From contig JAKEGM010000112.1 in the NCBI GenBank assembly GCA_022615575.1, positions 1 through 36,755 of the forward strand: a stretch of DNA of 36,755 nt. Direction: 5' to 3'. Both the position numbers and the translations under genes were made by a program. Shown in pieces: positions 25,753 through 33,999 of the stretch. Origin of the DNA: Planctomycetales bacterium. Lineage in GTDB: Bacteria > Planctomycetota > Phycisphaerae > Sedimentisphaerales > Anaerohalosphaeraceae. The notes under the pieces were generated by a model. The model did not search any database and was not told the DNA's origin. It saw nothing but the letters and a program-made list of their open reading frames with translations. Position 1 is the first letter of the stretch, and each line of letters opens with the position of its first letter.

Positions 25753-26847
25753 ATGGTTAAGAATAAACAGGAGATTGAACGGTTCGCGGGGCTGGCGCTC
25801 ATAGGGGCGGTTGTTGTCGGCTGCGGGCTGATACTGCGGTCTTTTGCGTCGGCCATCATCTGGGCGGCCATCTTGTGTTTTGCCACATGGCCCGTGTACG
25901 AATTACTGCTTAAGGGGCTGCGCGGCCGGCATACGCTGGCGGCCGCGCTGATGACGGTGGCCCTGGTGCTGGTGCTGCTGACGCCGTTTCTGGTGGTGGG
26001 GCTCAGCTTTACCGACAACATTCAATCCTCGCTGGAATGGCTCAACAGTCACAAAGAAGCCAGTATTCCCCCGCCGCCGGAATGGGTCAGCAATATCCCG
26101 CTGGTCGGCCCCAAAATAGCGGCGTCCTGGCTGGAATTGACCGAAAGCGCCGAGCCGATACTGGAACGGGCCAGACCTTGGGCGCAGAAATCGGGGATGT
26201 GGTTATTGCAGCACAGTTTGGACTTTGCGCAGGGCGTTTTTCACCTTGGCGTCAGTTTGCTGATTGCGTTTTTCCTCTACCGCGATGGCCAGGGCGCTGT
26301 GGTTCGTCTTCGCCAGGGATTTCAGCAAATCAGCGGCGACTATGCGCAGCGTCTGCTGGAGGTCGTGACAACAACCGTCAAGAGCGTTGTCTATGGCGTC
26401 ATCGGCACCGGGCTGGTTCAGGGCGTGGTCGCGGGCGTTGGATTCGGCATCGTCGGCGCGCCGTCGCCGGTGCTGCTGGGGCTGTTCACCTTCTTTTTGA
26501 GCTTTGTTCCATGCGGTCCGGTGATCATCTGGATCGGCGTTGCCATCCGGCTGTTTGTGCAGGACCAGTTCGGCTGGGGTGTCTTTATGGTGGTCTATGG
26601 TCTGTTTCTCATCAGCAGCATCGATAATATCATTAAGCCCTATATTTTCAGCCGGGGTTCAAAATTGCCGTTTATCGTAATGCTGATCGGAATGCTGGGG
26701 GGCATCGCCACGTTCGGTTTTATCGGCGTTTTTCTGGGTCCGATACTCCTGGCGGTAGGGTACAGTTTGATGAAAGAGCTGATCGGCCCCAATCCCGCCG
26801 GCAACCCGGCCCAGCCCACGGAAAAAACGGCTCCTGCCGCCCAATAA
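25753..26847 (+). CDS. AI-2E family permease (PerM/TqsA/YtvI-like)
   Basis: A 364-residue inner-membrane protein of the AI-2E exporter family. Hydrophobic segments appear in the usual pattern: two close to the N-terminus (LALIGAVVVGCGLIL; AIIWAAILCFATW), one near 60-80, a soluble middle part, then five or so toward the C-terminus including VVAGVGFGIVGAPSPVLLGLFTF and the family-typical SIDNIIKPYIFSRGSKLPF. Relatives export autoinducer-2 or act as Na+/H+ antiporters, so substrate is open. AGGAG stands six bases before the ATG at 25753; the ATG at 25747 abuts it and is too close. The C-terminus is a Pro/Ala-rich tail. Confidence 0.9.
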   Translation: MVKNKQEIERFAGLALIGAVVVGCGLILRSFASAIIWAAILCFATWPVYELLLKGLRGRHTLAAALMTVALVLVLLTPFLVVGLSFTDNIQSSLEWLNSHKEASIPPPPEWVSNIPLVGPKIAASWLELTESAEPILERARPWAQKSGMWLLQHSLDFAQGVFHLGVSLLIAFFLYRDGQGAVVRLRQGFQQISGDYAQRLLEVVTTTVKSVVYGVIGTGLVQGVVAGVGFGIVGAPSPVLLGLFTFFLSFVPCGPVIIWIGVAIRLFVQDQFGWGVFMVVYGLFLISSIDNIIKPYIFSRGSKLPFIVMLIGMLGGIATFGFIGVFLGPILLAVGYSLMKELIGPNPAGNPAQPTEKTAPAAQ

Positions 26848-26983
26848 CCGCCCGTGCTGTACCCAGCAGTGAAACATATTTCCTTCCGGGCAGCAAATTC
26901 CCGCAGGGCAACCCGTAACTGACGATTGCATAGCCGCGCAGAACCGGGCGGCAACTGTTTTCGTTCCCTGTCATTAGGACGGT

Positions 26984-28939
26984 TTAATCGGCGACACGGT
27001 ATTCCCACACCTCATAGAGGAGGGCCAATCGCTGTTTTTCGGTCTCGAAGTCGGCCTGCAGACGGGTCAGCAGGTCACGGCTGAGATAGATTTTCTCGTC
27101 GCCGAAGGCGTGCTGCATCTGCTCAACGGTCTGTTCCTGCCGGCTAATCATTTCTTCAATCTGTTCGACGGTGTATTTATTGAACTCGCGCAGGTGCGGC
27201 GGGGTTTTTTGCCGGGGCGAGGGCGCGGCGGCGTTTTTTTTCTTTTCGGCAATCTTCTGGTGCTGGGCGGCCTGGCGGCTGCGTTCCACAAGCTGGGCGT
27301 ATGTAGAATAGACACCGTCGGTATCGGGCGCGGCGGACAGAATCGTCCGGGTCTGGCCGATTTGGCGCTGCCCTGCGGCATCCGTACCGATAACCAGCAG
27401 CGATTCGGCAATGCGGTCGAGAAAATAGCGGTCGTGGCTGACGGCGACGATGGCGCCGTTGTAATCCAGGAGCGCCTCTTCGAGCATCTGGCGGCTGGGG
27501 ATGTCCAGGTGGTTGGTCGGCTCATCGAGGATGAGCACATCCGGCTCGGTCAGGACAAGTTTGCAGAGCATCAGGCGGTTCTGCTGGCCGCCGGACAGAT
27601 CGCCGACCTTTTTGAAGGCATCTTCGCCCGAAAACAAAAACGCCCCGAGTTTGCCCCGCAGGACTTCCGGCGACAGGTCGGGCCGCACGGCACGGACCTC
27701 GTCGAGCAGGGTGCCGTCGGGATTGAGCGTGGTGGCCTGCTGGTCGAGATAGCCGACCCTGAGGTTGGCGCCCAGCCGGATGGCGCCAGCGTCCGGGGCA
27801 AGATGGCCGAGGGCCAGTTTCAAGAGCGTGGTCTTGCCGGTACCGTTGGGGCCGGTGATGCCCATCGCCTGGCCGGAACCGACATCGAAGGACAGGTTTT
27901 CGAATAACGTCAGCGAACCAAAGGATTTGGAAACATTTTCAGCGCGCAGAACGAGGTCGCTTTTAACATCGGTTTCGGCAAAACTGAACCGGATGGTCTG
28001 GGCGGCTTTGCCTTTCTCCAAGTAATCGGGGTTTTCCTTGAGCAGACGCTCCAAGCGTGTTTTGCGTCCGCGGGCGGTCTTGCGCATCCCCTCCTGATCC
28101 TTGTTGCGGGCGATAAAATCCAGCGTTCGGCTGACCATTTCAGTGCGTTTTTCGTGTTCGCGCGCCTCGGCCAGGGCAACGGTTTCTTTGGTTTGCACGT
28201 ACAGGGTATAATTGCCCTTCCAGACGCGGGCACGACGATGCTCCAGCTCGATGATCTTTTCGCAGACCTTATCCAAGAGGTAGCGGTCGTGGCTGATGAG
28301 AATCACCGAACCATTATAGGCCTTGAGGAAGGACTCCAGCCAGGTAGCGGCCTGCAGGTCGAGGTGGTTGGTCGGTTCGTCCAAGAGCAGGAGGTTGGTA
28401 TCCTTGACGAGAACCCGGGCCAGACCCAGCCGGGAAAGCTGGCCGCCGCTGAGGACGGCGGTTTTGGCGTTGTAATGTTCGGGACCGATGTCCAGCCCGG
28501 TCAGGATGCTCTTGATGCGGGCTTCGCAGGCATAGCCGCCTTCGGTTTCAAAGCGATGGCAGAGCTTGTCATACTCGGCCATTGCTTTTTTAAGTTCACT
28601 GCCAGAAAGGGTTTCCATCTTCTCGGCAAAGTCCTCGATGCGGCGGTTAAGGGTCAGAATCTGCGACATTCCCTCGTGCATTTCTTCCATAACGGTTTTG
28701 GAACCGTCAAAAAGCGGCTCCTGGGGCAGGTAGCCGATTTTGAGGTTTTTGGCGCAGACGACCTTGCCGATGTCCGGCTGTTCGGTACCGAGAATCATTC
28801 GAAAGAGCGTGGTCTTGCCGGAGCCATTGGGGCCGATGAGGCCTACCTTCTGGCCGGGGTAAAACTGCACGGACAAGCGGTCAAAAACCACCTGCGGACC
28901 GAACGATTTATGGACATCATGGAAAACGACAACAGACAT
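26984..28939 (-). CDS. ABC-F family ribosome-associated ATPase
   Basis: A 651-residue soluble protein with two ABC ATPase domains and no membrane part. Domain 1: GPNGSGKTT (36-44), LSGGQLSRLGLA, LLLLDEPTNHLD. A charged inter-domain linker carries many Arg/Lys residues (RGRKTRLERLLKENP). Domain 2: GPNGTGKTT, LSGGQQNRLML, LILDEPTNHLD. The C-terminus is a Gln/Glu-rich coiled coil (EEMISRQEQTVEQMQHAF). This is the Uup/YheS-like build; ABC-F proteins bind the ribosomal E site to regulate elongation or protect from antibiotics. The subgroup is not certain. A 7-bp hairpin lies in its leader at 28989-29012. Confidence 0.93.
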   Translation of the reverse strand: MSVVVFHDVHKSFGPQVVFDRLSVQFYPGQKVGLIGPNGSGKTTLFRMILGTEQPDIGKVVCAKNLKIGYLPQEPLFDGSKTVMEEMHEGMSQILTLNRRIEDFAEKMETLSGSELKKAMAEYDKLCHRFETEGGYACEARIKSILTGLDIGPEHYNAKTAVLSGGQLSRLGLARVLVKDTNLLLLDEPTNHLDLQAATWLESFLKAYNGSVILISHDRYLLDKVCEKIIELEHRRARVWKGNYTLYVQTKETVALAEAREHEKRTEMVSRTLDFIARNKDQEGMRKTARGRKTRLERLLKENPDYLEKGKAAQTIRFSFAETDVKSDLVLRAENVSKSFGSLTLFENLSFDVGSGQAMGITGPNGTGKTTLLKLALGHLAPDAGAIRLGANLRVGYLDQQATTLNPDGTLLDEVRAVRPDLSPEVLRGKLGAFLFSGEDAFKKVGDLSGGQQNRLMLCKLVLTEPDVLILDEPTNHLDIPSRQMLEEALLDYNGAIVAVSHDRYFLDRIAESLLVIGTDAAGQRQIGQTRTILSAAPDTDGVYSTYAQLVERSRQAAQHQKIAEKKKNAAAPSPRQKTPPHLREFNKYTVEQIEEMISRQEQTVEQMQHAFGDEKIYLSRDLLTRLQADFETEKQRLALLYEVWEYRVAD

Positions 28940-28988
28940 AGATTTTCAACGAACAATCGACATTTAGGCGACACATTAGGTTTTTAGA

Positions 28989-29012
28989 GGGGCGATTGTA
29001 CCCATTCGCCCC
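28989..29012. repeat. Hairpin in the ABC-F gene leader
   Basis: GGGGCGA / TCGCCCC, 7-bp stem, ten-base loop, without a T-run on either side. It is 50 bases upstream of the ABC-F ATG. Possibly an RNA structure affecting expression; no attenuation peptide was seen. Confidence 0.3.
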
Positions 29013-29072
29013 GGTTTGTTCAAATAAAACCCAAAATCTTGTCACAAAGGCCTTTGCGGCCTGATTTTACCT

Positions 29073-29101
29073 TTGACATCTGCAAAATGGGGCGTTAGAA
29101 T
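29073..29101 (+). promoter_or_regulatory. Strong sigma70-type promoter for the lipoprotein gene
   Basis: Perfect TTGACA (29073-29078), 17-bp spacer, TAGAAT (29096-29101). Transcription would start near 29108, leaving an 85-base leader before the ATG at 29193. Confidence 0.7.
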
Positions 29102-29192
29102 CCAGTACAGATGGTGTCTGTGCGGGGTTTGGATACTGTTTTCAGAGGGATTTGGACTGATATTTAAGATTATGTTACATAAGGGTTTAGAG

Positions 29193-29408
29193 ATGAAAAA
29201 TGCGATTTTTATGACACTGGTGATCGTTATGGGTGTCGTTCTTTTGGGCGGATTGACGGGGTGCGCCGCTCCGGGCCTGACCAAAGAGCAGGTTCATCAG
29301 CGGCATTACGAGGCGATTCAGAACGATCTGTGGCAGCTTCAGGACGATATTGACGCGTTTTTCCTGTTTGATCGCCCGGGGCGCATGAGCCCGATGATGG
29401 TTCGGTAG
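29193..29408 (+). CDS. Small lipoprotein
   Basis: A 71-residue protein with a signal peptide (MKNAIFMT, then a hydrophobic run) and a lipobox LTGC at 21-24, so the mature lipidated form begins at Cys24. About 47 residues follow: an amphipathic helical stretch with RHYEAIQNDLWQLQDDIDAFF and the tail LFDRPGRMSPMMVR. AAGGG lies 7-8 bases before the ATG at 29193; an ORF open from 29073 would put the signal peptide internally and is rejected. Short lipoproteins with such a tail occur in Planctomycetota in my recollection; role unknown. It precedes cdaA by about 100 bases. Confidence 0.75.
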   Translation: MKNAIFMTLVIVMGVVLLGGLTGCAAPGLTKEQVHQRHYEAIQNDLWQLQDDIDAFFLFDRPGRMSPMMVR

Positions 29409-29512
29409 GCCCGTTCACTGCGGTAATACCTGTTCATCCTGCCTGCTCTGAAACTCGTGCAGACAGGATGTGCCGAGCATCCCCAATCGGCGACACGGAA
29501 GGAAGCTGATTA

Positions 29513-30370
29513 TTGAAGGCAATTCTTGAGTATATTCTGAACATCGGTTTTTATGATCGGCTGATCGTGGCGGCTGAACTGCTGCTGATCGGCCTGTTTG
29601 TTTATGCGATTATCGCTTTTCTGAAAGGCACCCGCGGCGAGCGTCTGTTTCGAGGAATGATTTTTGTTTTGGTGGTTGGTTCCCTTCTGCTGAACCTGGT
29701 GGTTAAAACGTTCGGGATGGACCGAATCGCCTACCTGTATAACAGTTTCCTGCTGGTGGTTTTGATTATTTCCGTAGCCGCCTTTCAGCCGGAACTTCGC
29801 CGCGGTCTGATCCGCATCGGCCAGACACGGCTTTTCGGCAGTTCCCCGCAGCAGCTGACGCGCTCGGTCGAAGAAATCATCAAGGCCGTTTCCCAAATGG
29901 CGGCGGACCGAACCGGCGCGATTATTGTTGTTCCCCAGCAGGTCGCTTTGGGCGAGTTTATCGAAACGGGGGTGCGCATCGACGCCAAGGTGACCAGCGA
30001 CCTGATTCAAACAATCTTTTATGACGGCACGCCGCTGCACGATATGGCGATGATTATTCAGGCCGACCGGATTGTGGCGGCGCGGGTGCAGCTTCCGCTG
30101 GCCGAGGCCAGCAGCCGGTTCGGCCAGTTGGGGTCGCGTCATCGTGCCGCCATCGGCGTTACCAGCGGTTCGGACGCCATCGTCATTGTCGTCAGCGAGG
30201 AAACAGGCATTGTTTCGCTGGCGATGGAAGGCAATCTGGTCCGCAATGTGTCCGAGGCGCAGCTTCGCCGGCATCTGACGACAGCCCTGGTGGAGGCGAC
30301 GCCGATTCTTGAAAAACTCGGCAAGCTGAATCGAACGGAAGAAAACGAAGAAAATCTCTCGAATGCGTAA
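29513..30370 (+). CDS. cdaA: Diadenylate cyclase, membrane-bound CdaA type
   Basis: Makes c-di-AMP from two ATP. Three N-terminal transmembrane segments (about 17-39, 48-68, 74-91) lead to the DAC domain (about 115-255) with GAIIVV, GEFIETG, YDGTPLHDMAM, GSRHRAAIGVT and VVSEETG. RHR (209-211) is intact, but the usual catalytic DGA motif (PLHDGAV) is D-M-A at 177-179. The Asp is kept, so activity is possible though not assured. Start is a TTG at 29513, with AAGGAAG 9 bases upstream. The YbbR-domain gene follows after six bases, matching the classic cdaA-cdaR pairing. Confidence 0.92.
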   Translation: MKAILEYILNIGFYDRLIVAAELLLIGLFVYAIIAFLKGTRGERLFRGMIFVLVVGSLLLNLVVKTFGMDRIAYLYNSFLLVVLIISVAAFQPELRRGLIRIGQTRLFGSSPQQLTRSVEEIIKAVSQMAADRTGAIIVVPQQVALGEFIETGVRIDAKVTSDLIQTIFYDGTPLHDMAMIIQADRIVAARVQLPLAEASSRFGQLGSRHRAAIGVTSGSDAIVIVVSEETGIVSLAMEGNLVRNVSEAQLRRHLTTALVEATPILEKLGKLNRTEENEENLSNA

Positions 30371-30376
30371 AACCTT

Positions 30377-31417
30377 ATGAACGAAAAAATACGTACCTTC
30401 CTGGGGGTCGTTTTTCTGACCCTGCTGATCTGGGCCTGGGCGTACCTGTCGCAGGAAGACAAGCGCTCATTCACGGGCACACTGAGCATATCGCCGGCGA
30501 CGGATCCGGGCCTGCTGGTTACGTTCACCGGCAAAGACCGCACCCCTCAGACGCGCATCACCCTGACCTCGCTGAACCTCAAAGGCGCGCCGTCCAAAAT
30601 CTCCGACCTTTTGAAGCGGTTCAATCTGCCGCAGACCGACCCGGCCAAGGAGCGGCTGGACTTTTTATACAATCCCCTCGAGGCGGGACAGACGGCCGGA
30701 ACCTACACTCTCGACATTCTGGAATACATCCGGAAAAACCGGAAGATGCAGGAACTGGCGCTGACGCTGGAGTCCTGCTCCCCGGAACAGGTGGAGGTCA
30801 ACATCGAACCGCTGGAGGAAAAAAAACTGCCGGTTCAGTGCCTGGACGAAAACGGCCTGCCAATCAAAGGCGCGGTCATCGAGCCGGCGTTTGTAACAAT
30901 CTATGTGCGCAAGGGGTATAACGACCCTGCCACCGTAACATTTTCACCCCTGCAGAAAGAAGCGGCGCGCACCGAGCCGGTTACGGTCACACCCTCCGTT
31001 GCGCTCGGGGTGGCCAAGCTGACTCGCGAGTCCAAAGAACCCGTGAAGGTTGTGCTGCAGAGCGAAGAACTTTTGAAATCGTGGTTCTTTCAGACGACCA
31101 AGCCCATCGGCATCGTCATGAGTCAAACGCTGCAGAACCGCTACAGGGTAACGATTCAGAACGAAATCGAGGTGCGCACCTCCACGCCGGTTCTGGCGAC
31201 GGAAGAGGCGTTTCGGGCATACGAAAACGTTACCTATCCCCTGCTGATTGAAATCCTTGACCGGGACGCCGTCTTGCCGGAGATTCCGCCTAAACGGGTG
31301 ATTTATAATTTCCCGCCGGAGTTCGTCAAACGCGGAGAAATCGGCCTTGATGAAACGAAGATTCCCCGCACGGCTGTCATTAAATTGGAACCGATTAATC
31401 CTTTAATGGTCCCGTAG
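30377..31417 (+). CDS. YbbR-domain protein, CdaR-like regulator
   Basis: A 346-residue protein with one N-terminal membrane anchor (FLGVVFLTLLIWAWAYL, about 8-24) and an external part built of beta-rich segments, the layout of CdaR, the regulator that binds CdaA in Firmicutes. YbbR repeats are weak: segments around VQCLDENGLPIKGAVIEPAFVTIYV (155-180) fit best. The assignment rests mainly on topology and position six bases after cdaA. In Firmicutes glmM follows, but here a CstA-type carrier does. Confidence 0.65.
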   Translation: MNEKIRTFLGVVFLTLLIWAWAYLSQEDKRSFTGTLSISPATDPGLLVTFTGKDRTPQTRITLTSLNLKGAPSKISDLLKRFNLPQTDPAKERLDFLYNPLEAGQTAGTYTLDILEYIRKNRKMQELALTLESCSPEQVEVNIEPLEEKKLPVQCLDENGLPIKGAVIEPAFVTIYVRKGYNDPATVTFSPLQKEAARTEPVTVTPSVALGVAKLTRESKEPVKVVLQSEELLKSWFFQTTKPIGIVMSQTLQNRYRVTIQNEIEVRTSTPVLATEEAFRAYENVTYPLLIEILDRDAVLPEIPPKRVIYNFPPEFVKRGEIGLDETKIPRTAVIKLEPINPLMVP

Positions 31418-31435
31418 CTTGAGGCCCTGACGCCG

Positions 31436-33115
31436 ATGATAAGCTCTCTGATTCTTGTTGTTGTCGTTTTGTTCCTGCTGGGTTATTTTACCTATGGCCG
31501 GTTTCTGTCCAAAAAACTCAATCTGGATGATTCCCTCCCCACTCCCGCCTGCCGGATCAACGACGGCGTTGATTATGTCCCCGCAAAACCCGCCCTGCTT
31601 TTGGGGCAGCACTTTTCGGCCATCGCCGCGGCCGGCCCGATCGTCGGCCCCATCCTGGCCTGTTTATGGTTCGGCTGGGTCCCAGCGGTTTTGTGGATTG
31701 TCCTGGGCTCGCTGTTCATCGGCGGAATGCATGATTTTTTCAGTTTGGGGGCCTCGCTCAAACACAAAGCGGCCTCCATCGGCGAAATCGTCAAGGAGCA
31801 CATGTCCCCGCTTTCGCATACGTTTTTTCTTCTCTTTGTATGGCTGACCCTGATTTATGTGATTATCGCCTTTACCGACATAACCGCGCATACCTTCAAA
31901 ACCTTCCTCGGAGAAACCGCGTTTGGCCCGGCCGTGGCCGCCTCTTCGATTCTCTACCTTGCGGAGGCGATTCTCCTGGGCGTCCTGCTGTACCGCTTCA
32001 AAATGAACCTCTGGGCCGCAACCATCGTCTTTCTCCCTCTGACGCTGTTTATTGTGTGGGTCGGACCGCATATTCCTCAGCCCGTTTCATCCTGTTTAGC
32101 CGCGATCTCCGTAAAACAGTGGGATTTGATTTTGCTGGGCTACTGCCTGTTCGCATCTCTGATTCCGGTCTGGCTGCTTCTGCAGCCCCGCGGGTATCTG
32201 GGCGGGTGGTTTTTATACCTGGTCATCCTGATTGGATTGCTCGGCGCATTGGTCGGCGGTTCAAACTTCGAATACCCGGCGTTTGCCCTGGACGGTTTCA
32301 GGAGCACCGTCAACGGCAAGATGGTCTTTCCAATCCTGTTTATTACTGTGGCCTGCGGGGCCTGTTCAGGATTTCACGGCGTTGTTTGCTCCGGCACGAC
32401 CTCCAAACAAATCCGTCAATATAAAGACGCGCGCCTCATCGGCTATGGCGCGATGCTGATGGAGGGCCTGGTGGCGGTTCTGGCGATTGCGACTGTGGCG
32501 ATGCTGCCCAGGGGCTCTGAAACCCTGAAGCTGGAACCTAATTTGATTTATGCCAACGGCATTGCCCGCTATATGGGCCTGATTCACATTCCCTATGAGG
32601 CGGCGCTGCCGTTTGCGCTGCTGGCGTTCTCCACCTTTGTCTATGATACACTGGATGTCTGCACCCGGCTGGCTCGTTATATCTTCCAGGAACTGACCGG
32701 CTGGCGGTCACGGACCGGAAGTTTTGCAGCCGCCCTGGCCAGTTTAGTCATTCCGGTTCTTTTTTTGATGCTCACTAAGGAAAAAGGGTATTTGGTGGCA
32801 TGGCCGATCTTCGGTTCCAGCAATCAGCTGCTGGCCAGTTTGACGCTGCTGGCCCTTTCCGTGTGGCTGATTAAAACCAAAAGAAATCCTCTCTATACGA
32901 TTCTGCCGATGATTTTTATGATGGCCATGACCCTCTGGTCGCTGATTGCGCTGACCATTCCGTTTTTGAAGTCGCTGTTGAATCCGGGCACAGAACCCAT
33001 CAGCCGGGATGTCCTGATTTCCGGGGTTTGCGGGATTGTTCTGCTGGTTTTAGGTGTTGTTCTGATTTTGGAAGCAGCCCGGACGCTTCTGGTGAAACGT
33101 CAAAATCGTCCGTGA
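31436..33115 (+). CDS. CstA-family carrier (carbon starvation protein)
   Basis: A 559-residue membrane protein with about 14 hydrophobic segments. The family core is unmistakable: DGVDYVPAKPALLLGQHFSAI followed by AAAGPIVGPILA, then a motif ACGACSGFHGVVCSGTTSKQ in the middle. CstA and relatives carry pyruvate or peptides during carbon limitation in enterobacteria. At 559 residues it is shorter than E. coli CstA (about 700). It starts 18 bases after the YbbR gene on the same strand and may share its transcript, a link between c-di-AMP and carbon uptake that is only positional. Confidence 0.9.
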   Translation: MISSLILVVVVLFLLGYFTYGRFLSKKLNLDDSLPTPACRINDGVDYVPAKPALLLGQHFSAIAAAGPIVGPILACLWFGWVPAVLWIVLGSLFIGGMHDFFSLGASLKHKAASIGEIVKEHMSPLSHTFFLLFVWLTLIYVIIAFTDITAHTFKTFLGETAFGPAVAASSILYLAEAILLGVLLYRFKMNLWAATIVFLPLTLFIVWVGPHIPQPVSSCLAAISVKQWDLILLGYCLFASLIPVWLLLQPRGYLGGWFLYLVILIGLLGALVGGSNFEYPAFALDGFRSTVNGKMVFPILFITVACGACSGFHGVVCSGTTSKQIRQYKDARLIGYGAMLMEGLVAVLAIATVAMLPRGSETLKLEPNLIYANGIARYMGLIHIPYEAALPFALLAFSTFVYDTLDVCTRLARYIFQELTGWRSRTGSFAAALASLVIPVLFLMLTKEKGYLVAWPIFGSSNQLLASLTLLALSVWLIKTKRNPLYTILPMIFMMAMTLWSLIALTIPFLKSLLNPGTEPISRDVLISGVCGIVLLVLGVVLILEAARTLLVKRQNRP

Positions 33116-33123
33116 GAGGGGTG

Positions 33124-33336
33124 CTATTTAAGCTTCAGCCAGCGATGGCGGAATGCGTTTCGTACCCGGTCAGTCAATCGAAGCCCCAGCCGTTGCGCAT
33201 TTGTTGTAAAATCCTGCCTCCGCATTTGGGCGGGGGTCTGCTGCGGAGGTCTTTTGCCAAACATCTGCAGCGACCCCGCCAGCCATCCCAGCAGATTTGA
33301 GCGATACCGATGCGGACTGGACCGATTCCGTTTCAC
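33124..33336 (-). CDS. Small basic protein coupled to the upstream gene
   Basis: A 70-codon ORF starting with GTG inside the TGA stop of the preceding gene (GTGA overlap), on the same strand and in another frame. The product is strongly basic, with a segment NLLGWLAGSLQMFG near 14-27 and a C-terminal TTNAQRLGLRLTDRVRNAFR leading into RWLKLK. The overlap is typical of translational coupling and the charged amphipathic tail looks like a real protein rather than a random frame. No function recognised; nucleic-acid or membrane association is conceivable. Confidence 0.45.
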   Translation of the reverse strand: MKRNRSSPHRYRSNLLGWLAGSLQMFGKRPPQQTPAQMRRQDFTTNAQRLGLRLTDRVRNAFRHRWLKLK

Positions 33337-33911
33337 CGCACCACCGCCCGCTTCGTCGCTTCCAGCAGCGCCTCGCCCTGCAATCGCTCCATCGATGATG
33401 CGGGCCACAACTGCTTTTGCTCCAGAATGTCCCAGCCGGCCTGATAGTAACGGCCAACCGCCTCCGGCCCGCCTTCGGCCTGTCCGACGGTACGGTAACT
33501 GCCGTCCAGCAGCCACCGGCTGAACGCATCGTCATACTCGGCCGGATAAATCAGCGCTGTCACGTACCGCTCGCCCTGACAGGCCAGGTGTACTTTGGCC
33601 CGCGCCGGAGCCGCCTGAGCATCTGCCCAGCCAAGCAGCCGCTCAAAGTCCGCCTGCGCTGCGGCTTCATCGGCAGCATAGAAAAACATCCCCGCTTCAA
33701 GCTGGAAGGTTTCGCGACGAATGCCCTTCAGTTCCATTGTTCCATCCGGCCCGGCGCGGTATATCCGATAAACTTTCACATCGCCAAACCGCTCGCTTTC
33801 CAGCAGTTCGGCCACCTCTTCGGCGGTAAACCCCACCCCGCCGTGGTCGCCGAAATCCACCGCATACAACCCGATATATTTGGCCGCCTCTTTCACGTGG
33901 GGCAATTTCAT
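33333..33911 (-). CDS. Hypothetical protein, soluble
   Basis: A 192-residue protein with no signal peptide. It starts MKLPHVKEAAKYIGLYAVDFG and continues with FTAEEVAELLESERFGDVKVYRIYRAGPDG. Mixed alpha/beta character, with acidic and aromatic clusters. I do not recognise a family. Codon use matches the neighbouring genes, the ORF is well isolated, and a hairpin-containing spacer separates it from tyrS. It is probably read with the 70-codon ORF that overlaps its stop. Confidence 0.65.
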   Translation of the reverse strand: MKLPHVKEAAKYIGLYAVDFGDHGGVGFTAEEVAELLESERFGDVKVYRIYRAGPDGTMELKGIRRETFQLEAGMFFYAADEAAAQADFERLLGWADAQAAPARAKVHLACQGERYVTALIYPAEYDDAFSRWLLDGSYRTVGQAEGGPEAVGRYYQAGWDILEQKQLWPASSMERLQGEALLEATKRAVVR

Positions 33912-33957
33912 AACAACCTCATATTAAAGATCAAAAATTAAATATCAAAATTGCGGA

Positions 33958-33972
33958 CAGCCCTGCGGGCTG
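33958..33972. repeat. Short GC hairpin in an A/T-rich spacer
   Basis: CAGCCC-TGC-GGGCTG between tyrS and the hypothetical gene, flanked by A/T-rich text such as ATCAAAAATTAAATATC and GATTTTTGTTT. It may serve as tyrS's end signal on the minus strand but lacks a direct T-run. Confidence 0.4.
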
Positions 33973-33999
33973 GACATTCTGATTTTTGTTTATACGGTT

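Noticed and set aside
29073..29192. Longer start for the small lipoprotein
   Set aside because: It would place the signal peptide internally and run through the promoter; the ATG at 29193 gives a normal lipoprotein signal.
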